The notes under the pieces were generated by a model. That model had not been told where the DNA came from. It did no database searches and saw only the letters and a program-made list of their open reading frames with translations. A stretch of DNA of 64,000 nucleotides from Bordetella genomosp. 10. GTDB lineage: Bacteria; Pseudomonadota; Gammaproteobacteria; Burkholderiales; Burkholderiaceae_B. The stretch covers positions 1,116,001 to 1,180,000 of the forward strand of contig NZ_NEVM01000005.1 of the NCBI RefSeq assembly GCF_002261225.1, given 5' to 3'. The position numbers and the translations under genes are program-made. This document shows, one piece after another, positions 53,420 through 64,000 of this stretch; position 1 is the first letter of the stretch; each line of letters starts with the position of its first letter.

Positions 53420-54390
53420 CGATGAGCCGCTTCATCCTGTCCCGGCTGCTGCGCGCCCTCGCGCTGGTCGCCCTGGTCGTGATCCTGAACTTCCTGCTGG
53501 TGCACAGCGCGCCGGGCGACCCGGTGCAGACGATCGCCGGGACGATGGGCGGCATGTCCGAAGAAGCAATGGCCGCGCTGCGCGCGCAGTACGGCCTGGA
53601 CAAGCCGCTGGTCGTGCAACTGGGCGTCTATATGGCCCAGGTGCTGCGCGGCGACCTGGGCTTCTCCTATTTCTACAACGTGCCGGTCACGCAGCTCATC
53701 GCCGAGCGCGTGCCCGCCACGCTGCTGCTGGTGATCGCTTCCGTCGTCTGCGCCACGCTGGCCGGCACCTTCCTGGGCGTGCTGTCGGCGCGCAAGCCAA
53801 ACGGCCTGCTGTCGCAGGCGGTGACGCTGGTTTCCCTGGTCGGCTTCGCGGCGCCGGTGTTCTGGATCGGCATCATGCTGATCATCCTGTTCGCCTCGGT
53901 ATGGCCCATCTTTCCCGTCTCCGGCATGCGCGCCGCCGACGCCACGGGCCAGGGCTGGGGGGACATGCTGGACGTGGCCTGGCACCTGGTGCTGCCCACG
54001 CTCACGCTCAGCCTGATCCACCTGGCCCAGTACAGCCGGCTGGCGCGCGCGAGCATGCTGGACGTGCTGGGGGCCGACTATATACGCACGGCGCGGGCCA
54101 AGGGCCTGCCCGAGTTCTGGGTCCTGTACAAGCACGCCCTGCGCAACGCGGTGCTGCCGGTGGTCACGCTGGTGGGCCTGCAATTCGGCAACGTGCTGGC
54201 CGGCGCCATCCTGGTCGAGACCGTCTTCAACTGGCCGGGGCTGGGCCGCCTGGCGGCCGACGCCGTCCTCCAGCGCGACTACCCGACCCTGCTCGGCATC
54301 CTGTTGTTCTCCTCCATCGTGGTGGTGGTCATGAACCAGCTCACCGACCTCTGCTACCGGCTGGTCGATCCTCGCATCAAGACATCATGA
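53416..54390 (+). CDS. ABC importer permease (DppB family)
   Basis: Inner-membrane subunit of the peptide-type importer, 324 residues with six membrane helices. The N terminus (FILSRLLRALALVALVVILNFLLVHSAPGDP) and the EAA loop (DYIRTARAKGLPEFWVLYKHALRNAVLPVVT) are standard for DppB. Overlaps both neighbours by four bases, so translation is coupled across the operon. Pairs with the DppC-type permease. Confidence 0.94.
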   Translation: MTMSRFILSRLLRALALVALVVILNFLLVHSAPGDPVQTIAGTMGGMSEEAMAALRAQYGLDKPLVVQLGVYMAQVLRGDLGFSYFYNVPVTQLIAERVPATLLLVIASVVCATLAGTFLGVLSARKPNGLLSQAVTLVSLVGFAAPVFWIGIMLIILFASVWPIFPVSGMRAADATGQGWGDMLDVAWHLVLPTLTLSLIHLAQYSRLARASMLDVLGADYIRTARAKGLPEFWVLYKHALRNAVLPVVTLVGLQFGNVLAGAILVETVFNWPGLGRLAADAVLQRDYPTLLGILLFSSIVVVVMNQLTDLCYRLVDPRIKTS

Positions 54391-55271
54391 ATAGCGCCAT
54401 TTCCCCTACCGCCGCGCCCACGCCCGCGCCCTCGCATCCGCTTGCCGAAGGGTTGCGCATCTTCCTGCGCAATCCGACGGCGGTGGCCGGGCTCCTGCTG
54501 CTGCTGGCCATCGTGGCCGTCTCCGTCGCCGGTCCCTGGATCATGAAGGCCGATCCCTTCGAGATCGTCGCCGTCCCGCTCACGCCGCCCGGCACGCCCG
54601 ACGCGTGGCTGGGCACCGACTACATGGGACGGGACGTGCTGGTGCAGCTCGTCTACGGCGGCCGCGCCACGCTGCTGGTCGGCGCCGTGGCCGCGCTGCT
54701 GTCCGTCCTCATCGGCATATCCATCGGCGCGATCGCGGGCTTCCACGGCGGCGCCGTCGAGAACCTGCTGATGCGCGCGACCGAGTTCTTCCAGGTGCTG
54801 CCCACGCTGCTGTTCGCCATGGTGGTCACCACGCTGTTCTCGCCCACCCTGGCCACCGTGACGGTCGCCATCGGCATCGTGAGCTGGCCGAACACGGCGC
54901 GCCTGACGCGCGGCGAATTCCTCAAGTTCCGCGACGTCGAGTTCGTGCGCGCCGAGCGCACCATCGGCGCCGGCAACGCGCGGCTGATCTGGCGCGTGAT
55001 CCTGCCCAACGTGCTGCCGCCGCTCATCGTCTCGGCCACCCTGGCCGTGGGCAGCGCCATCCTGTTCCAGGCCGGCCTTTCCTTCCTGGGGCTGGGCGAT
55101 CCCAACGAAATGAGCTGGGGGCTGATCATCGGCGGCAGCCGGCCCTACGTGCTGACCTCGTGGTGGGCGGTGGCCTTCCCCGGCCTGGCCATCTTCCTGA
55201 CGGTGCTCGCGGTGAGCCTGGTCGGCGACGGCCTGAACGATGCCCTCAATCCCAGGATGCGGGAGCGCTGA
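54387..55271 (+). CDS. ABC importer permease (DppC family)
   Basis: Second inner-membrane subunit, 294 residues. The cytoplasmic N-terminal stretch [17 protein letters not shown] leads to six helices; [18 protein letters not shown] and the EAA loop [28 protein letters not shown] mark the DppC family. ATG overlaps the dppB stop. Ends two bases before the ATPase start, consistent with one transcript. Confidence 0.94.
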   Translation: MNSAISPTAAPTPAPSHPLAEGLRIFLRNPTAVAGLLLLLAIVAVSVAGPWIMKADPFEIVAVPLTPPGTPDAWLGTDYMGRDVLVQLVYGGRATLLVGAVAALLSVLIGISIGAIAGFHGGAVENLLMRATEFFQVLPTLLFAMVVTTLFSPTLATVTVAIGIVSWPNTARLTRGEFLKFRDVEFVRAERTIGAGNARLIWRVILPNVLPPLIVSATLAVGSAILFQAGLSFLGLGDPNEMSWGLIIGGSRPYVLTSWWAVAFPGLAIFLTVLAVSLVGDGLNDALNPRMRER

Positions 55272-55272
55272 C

Positions 55273-56316
55273 ATGCAGGCGAACATGACGACCATTCCCG
55301 ATGCCAGCGTCAACGCCAACGCCGGCGCGGGCGACGCCTTGCTGGAGGTGCGCGACCTGCGCGTGGCCTTCCACCCCCGGCGCGGCCGCGCGATGGTGCT
55401 CAACGGCGTGGACTTCGACGTGCGGCGCGGCGAAACCCTGTGCATCGTGGGCGAATCCGGCTGCGGCAAGAGCATGACGGCGCTGGCCATCCTCGGCCTG
55501 GTGCCCACGCCGCCCGGCCAGATCGCGGGCGGGGAAATCCGCTACGACGGCCGCAACCTGACCGCGCTGGCGCCTTCCGCCATGCGCGCCATCCGGGGGA
55601 ATCGCATCTCCATGATTTTCCAGGAACCCATGACCTCGCTGAATCCGGTCTTCACCGTTGGCGACCAGATCGGCGAGCCCCTGCGCCGCCATCGCGGCGC
55701 GAACGCGCGCCAGGCGCGCGAGCAGGCGGTCGAGCTGCTGCGCGCCGTCGGCATTCCGGCGCCGGAGCGACGCGTGCGCGAATATCCCCACCAGATGTCG
55801 GGCGGCATGCGGCAACGCGTGATGATCGCCATCGCGCTTGCCTGCGAACCCGACATCCTGATCGCCGACGAGCCTACCACCGCGCTGGACGTCACGGTGC
55901 AGGCGCAGATCTTCGACCTGCTGCGCGACCTGCAGGCCAAGCGCGGCACGTCCATCGTGATGATCACCCACGACATGGGCGCCGTCGCCGAAATGGCCGA
56001 CCGCGTGGTCGTCATGTACGCCGGCCGCATCATTGAGCAAGGCACGACGGAACAGGTGCTCGGCGCGCCGCGCCATCCCTATACCCACGGCCTGATCGCC
56101 TGTCTGCCCGAACTCGGCGCCAGCCAGGCCGGCGAGCGGACGGTGTTGCCGGAGATCCCCGGCGTCGTGCCCTCGCTGTGGGAGCTGGGCGCGGGCTGCG
56201 CCTTCCGCGCCCGCTGCGCACAGGCCATGCCCCGTTGCGGGGGCGAGGTGCCGCCCATGTTCACCGGCGCCGCGGGCCATGGCGCCGCGTGCTGGCTCAC
56301 GGAGGAAGAACAATGA
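55273..56316 (+). CDS. ABC importer ATPase (DppD family)
   Basis: Cytoplasmic ATPase, 347 residues. Walker [10 protein letters not shown] (about residues 62-70), Q-loop [10 protein letters not shown], signature [14 protein letters not shown], Walker [13 protein letters not shown] and H-loop THDMG are all intact. The C-terminal oligopeptide-transport extension carries the cysteine cluster ([15 protein letters not shown]) that binds an iron-sulfur cluster in some homologues. ATG 55273 has GGGAG upstream. A heterodimer with the following DppF-type ATPase is expected. Confidence 0.94.
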   Translation: MQANMTTIPDASVNANAGAGDALLEVRDLRVAFHPRRGRAMVLNGVDFDVRRGETLCIVGESGCGKSMTALAILGLVPTPPGQIAGGEIRYDGRNLTALAPSAMRAIRGNRISMIFQEPMTSLNPVFTVGDQIGEPLRRHRGANARQAREQAVELLRAVGIPAPERRVREYPHQMSGGMRQRVMIAIALACEPDILIADEPTTALDVTVQAQIFDLLRDLQAKRGTSIVMITHDMGAVAEMADRVVVMYAGRIIEQGTTEQVLGAPRHPYTHGLIACLPELGASQAGERTVLPEIPGVVPSLWELGAGCAFRARCAQAMPRCGGEVPPMFTGAAGHGAACWLTEEEQ

Positions 56317-57437
56317 CCGCCTTGCAAGCCGCTCCCATGCCGGCGCCTGCGCCGGGGGCCACACCGGCGCAGGCGGCCGCCACGCCGCCCACCGTCCCGG
56401 CCGCGCCCGACGCCGCTCCCGCCACCCCGCCCCTGCTTACCGTCACGGACCTGAAGGTGCACTATCCGCGCCCGCGCGAGGGCTGGCGGCGCCCGGCCGA
56501 AGTCGTGCGCGCCGTCGACGGCGTCTCCTTCGAAGTGCGCCGGGGCACCACGCTGGCCGTCGTGGGCGAGTCCGGCTCGGGCAAGACCACCACCGCGCTG
56601 GCCCTCATGCGCCTGGCGCCCATTACGGAAGGCAGCGTCCGCCTGGGCGTCACCGACCTCAGCCTGATCAACGGCGAGACCCTGCGCGAGGCGCGGCGCC
56701 GCATCCAGATCATTTTCCAGGATCCCTACTCCTCGCTGAACCCGCGCCAGCGCGTCGGCGACGCCGTGCGCGCGCCGCTGGACCTGATGCGGATCGGCGC
56801 CCCCGCGGAGCGCGCCGCCCGCGTCGACGAACTCTTCGCGGCGGTCGGCCTGCGGCCGGAGCAGCAGCGCCTGTTCCCGCACCAGTTCTCCGGCGGCCAG
56901 CGCCAGCGCATCAACATCGCGCGCGCCCTGGCCAGCAAGCCGGAACTGGTGGTCTGCGACGAGCCGGTATCGGCGCTGGACGTCGCCATCCGCGCCCAGA
57001 TCCTGAACCTGCTGGCGCGCCTGCAGCGCGAGCAGGACCTGACCTATCTCTTCATCTCCCACGATATGGCGGTGGTGGAGCATATCTGCGACGAGATCGC
57101 CGTCATGTACCTGGGGCAGATCATCGAGCGCGCCCCGCGCCGCGCCTTCTTCGCGCGGCCGCTGCATCCCTACAGCGTCGCGCTGCTGTCGGCCGTGCCG
57201 ACCGTGGACGGCGGACGCCGCCGCGCCGCCCGCCGCATCATGCTGCACGGAGAGCCGCCCAGCCCCATCGCGCCGCCGCCCGGCTGCCGCTTCTCGGTCC
57301 GCTGTCCCGTGGCCACGCCCCGCTGCCGGCAGGAGGAACCGCCTTTGCGCAAGGTGGCGGCCGACTACTGGGTGCGCTGCCATCTGGTGACGACGGACGG
57401 CGACCATCCCGCCGGGCCGCTGGCCGCGCCGGCCTGA
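56313..57437 (+). CDS. ABC importer ATPase (DppF family)
   Basis: Second ATPase of the importer, 374 residues. Walker [11 protein letters not shown]-loop [12 protein letters not shown], signature [14 protein letters not shown], Walker [13 protein letters not shown] and H-loop SHDMA are intact. The C-terminal oligopeptide extension has the Cys pattern [14 protein letters not shown]. The first 40 residues are an Ala/Pro-rich leader unlike most homologues. It overlaps the upstream stop by four bases with GGAGGAAGAAC before the ATG. Confidence 0.94.
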   Translation: MTALQAAPMPAPAPGATPAQAAATPPTVPAAPDAAPATPPLLTVTDLKVHYPRPREGWRRPAEVVRAVDGVSFEVRRGTTLAVVGESGSGKTTTALALMRLAPITEGSVRLGVTDLSLINGETLREARRRIQIIFQDPYSSLNPRQRVGDAVRAPLDLMRIGAPAERAARVDELFAAVGLRPEQQRLFPHQFSGGQRQRINIARALASKPELVVCDEPVSALDVAIRAQILNLLARLQREQDLTYLFISHDMAVVEHICDEIAVMYLGQIIERAPRRAFFARPLHPYSVALLSAVPTVDGGRRRAARRIMLHGEPPSPIAPPPGCRFSVRCPVATPRCRQEEPPLRKVAADYWVRCHLVTTDGDHPAGPLAAPA

Positions 57438-57483
57438 TCCTTCCCTTTCCTACCCTTTCCTTCCTTTCCAGGACGACACAGCG

Positions 57484-59142
57484 ATGTCTTCAATCAAGAT
57501 CTACCGCGCCCGCAAGATAATCACGATGAACCGCTCGGCGCCCGCCGCCACGCACGTCGCCGTGCGCGAGGGACGCATCCTGGCGGTGGGATCGGCCGAG
57601 GACGCGGCGGCCTGGGGCGCCGGCGACGCCGACGCGCGCTATGCCGACCACGTCCTCATGCCCGGCCTGGTCGAAGGCCACAGCCACCTGATGGCGGGCA
57701 GCCTGTGGCGCTATCCCTTCGTCGGCTTCCACCCGCGCACCGCGCCCGACGGCAAGCGATGGGAGGGCTGCACGGACTTCAATGCGGTGGTCCAGCGCCT
57801 GCGCGCCATCGAGCAGGCCATGCCGCCCGGCAACGAGCCCCTGCTGGCGTGGGGCTTCGATCCCATCTTCTTCGGCGACGCGCGCATGACGGCGCGCGAC
57901 CTGGACCAGGTCTCGGCCACGCGCCCCATCGCCATCCTGCACGCCAGCCAGCACCTGATGAACGTCAACACGCCCATGCTGGCCCTGGCCGGCATCGACG
58001 CCGACACGGACATCGAAGGCATCGTGCGCGACGCCGCGGGCAATCCCAGCGGGGAACTGCAGGAGTTCGCCGCGATGTTCCCGGTGAACCGCGCCATCGG
58101 CAACGCGTTCCGCCTGAGCGGCATGTCGTTGGAGGGCTTGCGCAACTTCGGCCAGATCGCCCGCCTGGCCGGCGTCACCACCGCCACCGACCTGGTCAAC
58201 GACCTGTCCGAGGACAGCCTGAACGGCCTGCTGGCGGCGACCACCGAAGCCGGCTATCCCTGCCGCGTGGTGCCCGCCTTCAACAGCCCGTTCGGCGGCC
58301 TGACGCTGGACGAGAGCATCGCCCGCGTGCGCGAGGCGGCGCTGCGCAGCCACGACAAGCTGCGCCTCGGCGCCATCAAGATCGTGGCCGACGGCTCCAT
58401 CCAGGGCTTCACCGCCCGGGTGCGCTGGCCCGGTTACTACAACGGCGCGCCCAACGGCATCTGGATATTGCCGCCCGACGAACTCAGGGCCCGCATCCTC
58501 GGCTTCCACAAGGCGGGCCTGCAGATGCACATCCACGTCAACGGCGACGAGGCCACCGAGGTCGTCATCGACGCGCTGGAAGCGGCGCTCACGGCGCATC
58601 CGCGTCCCGACCACCGGCACACGCTGCAGCACTGCCAGATGGCCGACGCCGCGCAGTTCCGCCGCATGGCGGCGCTGGGCCTGTGCGTCAATCTCTTCGC
58701 CAATCACATCTACTACTGGGGCGACGCCCATCACGCCCTGACCATGGGCCCGGATCGCGCCAACCGCATGGACGCCTGCGGCACCGCCCTGGCCCACGGC
58801 GTTCCCATGGCCATGCATTCGGACGCGCCCATCACGCCGCTGGGGCCGCTGTTCACCGCCTGGTGCGCGGTCAACCGGCGCACGTCCTCGGGCCGCCTGC
58901 TGGGCGAGGCCGAGCGCATCACGGTGGCGCAGGCGCTGCACGCGATCACGCTGGGCGCGGCCTACACCTTGAAGATGGACGACCGCATCGGGTCCATCGA
59001 AGTGGGCAAGCACGCGGATTTCTGCGTGATGGAAGACGACCCCGAGACCGTGGACCCGGCCGCGCTGAAGGACGTGCGCATCGCCGGGACCGTGGTGGGC
59101 GGCGAACCCACCCTGGGCCTGGCCGGCGAGGCGCGGCCATGA
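57484..59142 (+). CDS. Amidohydrolase (YtcJ/amidohydrolase-3 family)
   Basis: Metal-dependent hydrolase of 552 residues with the composite beta-sandwich plus TIM-barrel fold. Metal and catalytic motifs: GLVEGHSH (residues 61-68), KIVADGSIQGFT (barrel), HIHVNGDEA, HTLQHCQM and HSDAPITPLGP. Members cleave amides, N-formyl groups or ureas; specificity is not readable. It follows the importer by 47 bases, a stretch that is a long pyrimidine tract (57438-57470). Its stop overlaps the COG0523 start (ATGA), tying it to a metallochaperone. Confidence 0.9.
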   Translation: MSSIKIYRARKIITMNRSAPAATHVAVREGRILAVGSAEDAAAWGAGDADARYADHVLMPGLVEGHSHLMAGSLWRYPFVGFHPRTAPDGKRWEGCTDFNAVVQRLRAIEQAMPPGNEPLLAWGFDPIFFGDARMTARDLDQVSATRPIAILHASQHLMNVNTPMLALAGIDADTDIEGIVRDAAGNPSGELQEFAAMFPVNRAIGNAFRLSGMSLEGLRNFGQIARLAGVTTATDLVNDLSEDSLNGLLAATTEAGYPCRVVPAFNSPFGGLTLDESIARVREAALRSHDKLRLGAIKIVADGSIQGFTARVRWPGYYNGAPNGIWILPPDELRARILGFHKAGLQMHIHVNGDEATEVVIDALEAALTAHPRPDHRHTLQHCQMADAAQFRRMAALGLCVNLFANHIYYWGDAHHALTMGPDRANRMDACGTALAHGVPMAMHSDAPITPLGPLFTAWCAVNRRTSSGRLLGEAERITVAQALHAITLGAAYTLKMDDRIGSIEVGKHADFCVMEDDPETVDPAALKDVRIAGTVVGGEPTLGLAGEARP

Positions 59143-60245
59143 CGCCGGCCGGCGGCGCCGCGCCCGCCGCCGCGCGGCCGCGCATCCCCCTGACGGTGAT
59201 CGGCGGCTTCCTGGGCGCGGGCAAGACCACCTTGCTCAACCGGCTGCTCTCGCGCTGGCGGGACCGGCGCTGCGCCATCCTGGTCAACGATTTCGGCGCC
59301 ATCAATATCGACGCCGAACTGGTCGACAAGCGGGACGAGACCCTGATCAGCCTCGCCAACGGCTGCGTCTGCTGCCAGATCGGCGACGACCTGGGCGACG
59401 CCCTGATGCGCGTGCTGGCGCTCGACCCGGCGCCCGGGCATATCGTCATCGAAACCAGCGGCGTCTCCGACCCCTGGCGGGTCGCGCAGGTGGGCCTGGC
59501 CGATCCGGCGCTGGCGCTGGACAGCGTCATCGTGCTGGTCGACGCGCGGGCGGCGCCGGACCAGGACGCCGATCCGCTGCTGCGCGATATGCTGCGCCGC
59601 CAACTGGCCGGCGCGGACCTGCTGGTGGTCAACAAATGCGACGGGATGTCGGGCGCCGAGATGGACGCGCTGCGGGACTGGCTGGACCATGCCGCGCCCG
59701 GCACGCCGCGCTTCGAGACCGTGCACGCCGCCGTGCCGGACGTCCTGCTGTCCGACCCCGGGCTCGACGACGAGGGCGGACAAACAGGCCGGCAGCGGCG
59801 TCGCGGCATCGACGCGGGAGAATCAGGCAAGGCGGGGGAAGCGGAGGGAGCGGAGGAAGGAGACGTGGACGAGGCAGGCGAGGCGGACGGCCCGGCCCAC
59901 GGCTATGTCTTCGAACATTGGCGCTTCGATACGCCGCACGCCCTGGACGCGGAGCGCCTGCGCGCCCTGCTGCGCGACATGCCGGTGGGCGTGCTGCGGC
60001 TCAAGGGCCTGGTGCGCACCGACCGCAATCCGGCGGCGGTGATCCAGTTCGCCGGCCGCCACGGCTCGCTGCGCGCGGCGCCGGCGCAGATCGCCGCCGG
60101 TGCGCGCGGCGCCGGGAGACGCGCGGGCCGGATCGTGGCCATCGGCCTGCGCGGCCAGCTTCCGCGCGAGGCCCTGGCGCGCGCCTTGCAGGCGGCGACG
60201 GTCGTGGACCTGTCCGGCATGTTCAGTCCCGCCGCCGTCAACTGA
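59139..60245 (+). CDS. COG0523 (CobW/ZNG1-like) GTPase metallochaperone
   Basis: A 368-residue G3E-family GTPase that inserts metal into target enzymes. Walker A GGFLGAGKTT (residues 22-31), the zinc-binding CVCC at 76-79, ETSGVSDP, and NKCD for guanine recognition are present. A highly charged insertion (about residues 205-250; EGAEEGDVDEAGEADG) replaces the His-rich loop common in relatives. Translationally coupled to the amidohydrolase, so that enzyme is the probable client. Last gene of the operon. Confidence 0.9.
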   Translation: MTPAGGAAPAAARPRIPLTVIGGFLGAGKTTLLNRLLSRWRDRRCAILVNDFGAINIDAELVDKRDETLISLANGCVCCQIGDDLGDALMRVLALDPAPGHIVIETSGVSDPWRVAQVGLADPALALDSVIVLVDARAAPDQDADPLLRDMLRRQLAGADLLVVNKCDGMSGAEMDALRDWLDHAAPGTPRFETVHAAVPDVLLSDPGLDDEGGQTGRQRRRGIDAGESGKAGEAEGAEEGDVDEAGEADGPAHGYVFEHWRFDTPHALDAERLRALLRDMPVGVLRLKGLVRTDRNPAAVIQFAGRHGSLRAAPAQIAAGARGAGRRAGRIVAIGLRGQLPREALARALQAATVVDLSGMFSPAAVN

Positions 60246-60299
60246 GGCGGGCGGGTCAGCGCCCCCGCCGGTCCCGCCTACCCTGCGTTCCTATCGTTC

Positions 60300-61872
<1,573 letters not shown>

Positions 61873-61876
<4 letters not shown>

Positions 61877-63393
61877 GCGCGTTCCATATCCTTCCAGGCC
61901 TCGGCCAGCAGTTGCACGCCGGGCACGATATCGTCATGCGCGATGGCGCCGTAGCCGAGCCGGAAATAGCCGGTGGGCGCGGGCTCGGCCAGGAAGTGGA
62001 TCTGGCCCGGCTCGATCAGCGCCCCGCGCCGGGCCGCGGCGCGCTGCAATTCCCAGGCGTCGAACCCGGCCGGGCCCCGCAGCCATAAAGCCGAGCCGCC
62101 CGACGTGCCGCTGGGCGTGACGGCCGGCAGCGCGTCGGCGACGGCCTGGCTGATCGTGCGCCACTTGCGCGCCAGGGCCGACCGCAGCCGCCGCGCGTGC
62201 GCGTCGAAATACCCCATGCCCAGGAACAGCGCCAGGATGCGCTGGTTGTTCGAAGGCGGATGCCGATAGAGATAGCGCCGCAAGGCGCGCAGCTCGCGGA
62301 TCAGCTCCGCGTCCGCCACCACGAAGCCCAGGCGCACGCCCGGCATCAGGCTCTTGGTCAGGCTGCCCAGGTAGATCACGCGGCCCGACTCGTCCATGCT
62401 CTTGAGCGCCGGATGGTTGCGGCCGAGGATGTTCTGCTCGCTTTCGTAGTCGTCCTCGATGACGAGGAAATCGTGCCGCCGCGCCTGCTCCAGGAGTTCG
62501 ATGCGCCGGTACAGCGGCATGGTCACGCCGGTCGGCGACTGGTGGCTGGGCGTACAGAACACCATGGCACAGCCGGCCATGCGCTCGTCGACCACCAGGC
62601 CCTGCCCGTCCACCGCCAGCGGCCGCGGGGCGCAGCCCGCCAGCGCGAAGATATTGCGCGCGTCGACGTAGCCCGGCTCCTCCAGGCCGACCGGCATGCC
62701 GGGCCGGGCCAGCAACTGGGTCAGCATGAAAAGCGAATTCTGCGTGCCGATGGTGATCAGCAATTGCTCCGGCCCGACGTGGATGCCGCGCCGCGGCAGG
62801 ATGCGCTGCGTGATCTGCTCCACCAGCAGGGCGTCGTCCTGCGCCACCTGGTCGTCCAGCCAGGTGCGGGCATGGGCGCCGGAGGCGGCCAGCCGCGCGC
62901 ATTCGCGCCAGTGGGCGGCGGTGGCCTCGTCGTATTCCACCTGGCCGTAGATGAAGGGATAGCGATAGTCGCGCCAGTTGCGCGGCTTGACGATGGCGCG
63001 CAGGCGCGACGGGTGCTGCGCCAGGCGGGCGTCCCAGTCCGGCGCGTCGTCGGGCCGCGCGAACAGTTGCTGGGGATCGGTCTTCAGGCTGGCCTGCTGG
63101 CGTTCGCCCAGCACGTGCGGATTGATGTAGAAGCCGCGGCGGCTGGAGGCCACCAGATACCCTTCCTGCGCCAGCTTCTCGTAGACCAGCACGACGGTAT
63201 TGCGCGACAGCCCCAGCTCCTCGCTCAGGCGGCGGCTCGACGGCATGGGCTCGTGCGCCGGCAGCGAGCCGTCGAACATCGCGTTCAACAGCTTCTCGCG
63301 CAACTGCTCCTGCAGGCCGCGGCCGCGGTGGAAGGGCGCGAAACGCGCCGGGCCGGCCGCCCTGTCCGCCGTCGCCATGGCCGCCGCCGTCAT
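61873..63393 (-). CDS. MocR-type regulator (GntR HTH + aminotransferase fold)
   Basis: A 506-residue regulator. A GntR winged helix lies at about residues 27-95 (QEQLREKLLNAMFDGSLPAHEPMPSSRRLSEELGLSRNTVVLVYEKL). A fold type I aminotransferase-like domain follows, with the PLP lysine in LGSLTKSLMPGVRLGF. MocR proteins bind PLP with or without an amino compound; TauR and GabR are examples. Four-base overlaps join it to the upstream ABC ATPase gene and to the downstream TSUP permease gene. Confidence 0.93.
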
Positions 63394-64000
63394 GCCGCGC
63401 CCGCCGCGTCGCGTTCCAGGAAGCGGCGCACGCGCTCGGTGGACGGGCGGGTGAAGAAGGTTTCCGGGTCGGCCTTCTCGATCAGCTTGCCCTGGTCGAG
63501 GAAGACCACCTGGTCGGACACCGCGCGGGCGAAGTCCATTTCATGCGTGACCACCATCATGGTGTAGCCCTCGGCCGAGAGGTCCCGCATGACGGTCAGC
63601 ACCTCGCCCACCCGTTCGGGATCCAGGGCCGACGTCGGTTCGTCGAACAGCAGGACCTCCGGCTCGATGGCCAGCACGCGCGCGATCGCCACGCGCTGCT
63701 TCTGCCCGCCCGACAGCGTATGCGGATACTGGCCCGCCTTCTCGGCCATGCCCACTTTTTCCAGCAAGGCCATGGCCCGTTCGCGCGCCACGGTCTTGGG
63801 CACGCCCTGCACGTGCACCGGCACCTCCATGACGTTGTGCAGCACCGTCAGGTGCGGCCACAGGTTGAAGCTCTGGAACACCATGCCGGTGCGGGCGCGC
63901 ATCGCGGCCAGTTCGCGCGGCCGCAGGGGACGGCCGGTGTCCGGGTTCACGCCCATGCGCGCGCCGGCGATGTGGATCTCGCCGCGGTCGGGCTGCTCCA
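63390..64000 (-). CDS. Amino-acid ABC transporter ATPase (partial, 5' end outside window)
   Basis: The gene runs past the right end of the window, so the N terminus with the Walker A motif is missing. What is seen is typical of GlnQ/HisP-type ATPases: the Q-loop GMVFQSFNLWPHLTVLHNVMEVPVHV, signature LSGGQKQRVAIARVL, Walker B VLLFDEPTSALDPE and H-loop VVTHEMDFA. Permease and binding protein are presumably upstream, beyond the window. Overlaps the MocR start by four bases. Confidence 0.93.
   Translation of the reverse strand, partial: EQPDRGEIHIAGARMGVNPDTGRPLRPRELAAMRARTGMVFQSFNLWPHLTVLHNVMEVPVHVQGVPKTVARERAMALLEKVGMAEKAGQYPHTLSGGQKQRVAIARVLAIEPEVLLFDEPTSALDPERVGEVLTVMRDLSAEGYTMMVVTHEMDFARAVSDQVVFLDQGKLIEKADPETFFTRPSTERVRRFLERDAAGAA

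Overview
The window looks like chromosome from a high-G+C betaproteobacterium of the Burkholderiales, most likely Alcaligenaceae (Bordetella/Achromobacter group). The evidence is the very high G+C at third codon positions, a Bug/TctC-type tricarboxylate-binding protein beside an IclR regulator, the gene orders accA-tilS-lysC-tRNA-Ser and cysS-TPR-ppi-lpxH, and the REP-like intergenic repeats. The species assignment is inferred. I saw no insertion sequence, prophage, integrase, CRISPR array or rRNA operon.

Layout. 0-3 kb: inorganic pyrophosphatase, a HIT-family hydrolase, and a two-gene unit of a ChrB-N-like protein and an MFS transporter. 3.4-18.8 kb is mostly housekeeping: an enolase that looks like a second, divergent copy, tRNA-Ser(GCT), lysC, tilS, accA, a DNA glycosylase, cysS, a TPR lipoprotein-like/secreted protein, a cyclophilin, lpxH, uppP, a TerC-CBS membrane protein, suhB, trmJ and a Bug-family binding protein. 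19-25 kb: IclR regulator, MscS channel, a membrane-anchored ABM-domain protein, an NADPH-FMN reductase, dodecin, a DUF6496 protein with a histone-H1-like tail, and a DHA2 drug exporter.

25-30.4 kb is accessory: a PLP decarboxylase translationally coupled to a TPR/ATP-grasp protein, then a PTS EIIC-EAL fusion. 30.4-41 kb: a tiny HTH protein with a palindrome over its probable -10, mutS, a RoxA-type ribosomal oxygenase, a Thr/Pro-rich lipoprotein followed by palindromic repeats, an AhpD-like protein, bamC-dapA, an M50 protease, a YciO-type protein and a zinc metallopeptidase. 40.7-45.1 kb holds small orphan genes, an AsmA/DUF748 protein and a 285-residue protein with an N-myristoylation-like start, which is my best candidate for something undescribed.

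45.5-49.7 kb: LysR, MFS, a carboxymuconolactone-decarboxylase-like protein and glutathione reductase. 49.9-60.2 kb is a tightly packed operon: SnoaL-like protein, FAD-dependent amine oxidoreductase, a complete dipeptide-type ABC importer (binding protein, two permeases, two ATPases), an amidohydrolase and a COG0523 GTPase metallochaperone. It reads as uptake and hydrolysis/oxidation of an amide or amine compound. 60.3-64 kb, minus strand: an amino-acid ABC ATPase (cut by the window end), a MocR regulator and a TauE/SafE permease joined by 4-bp overlaps, then a short-chain dehydrogenase.
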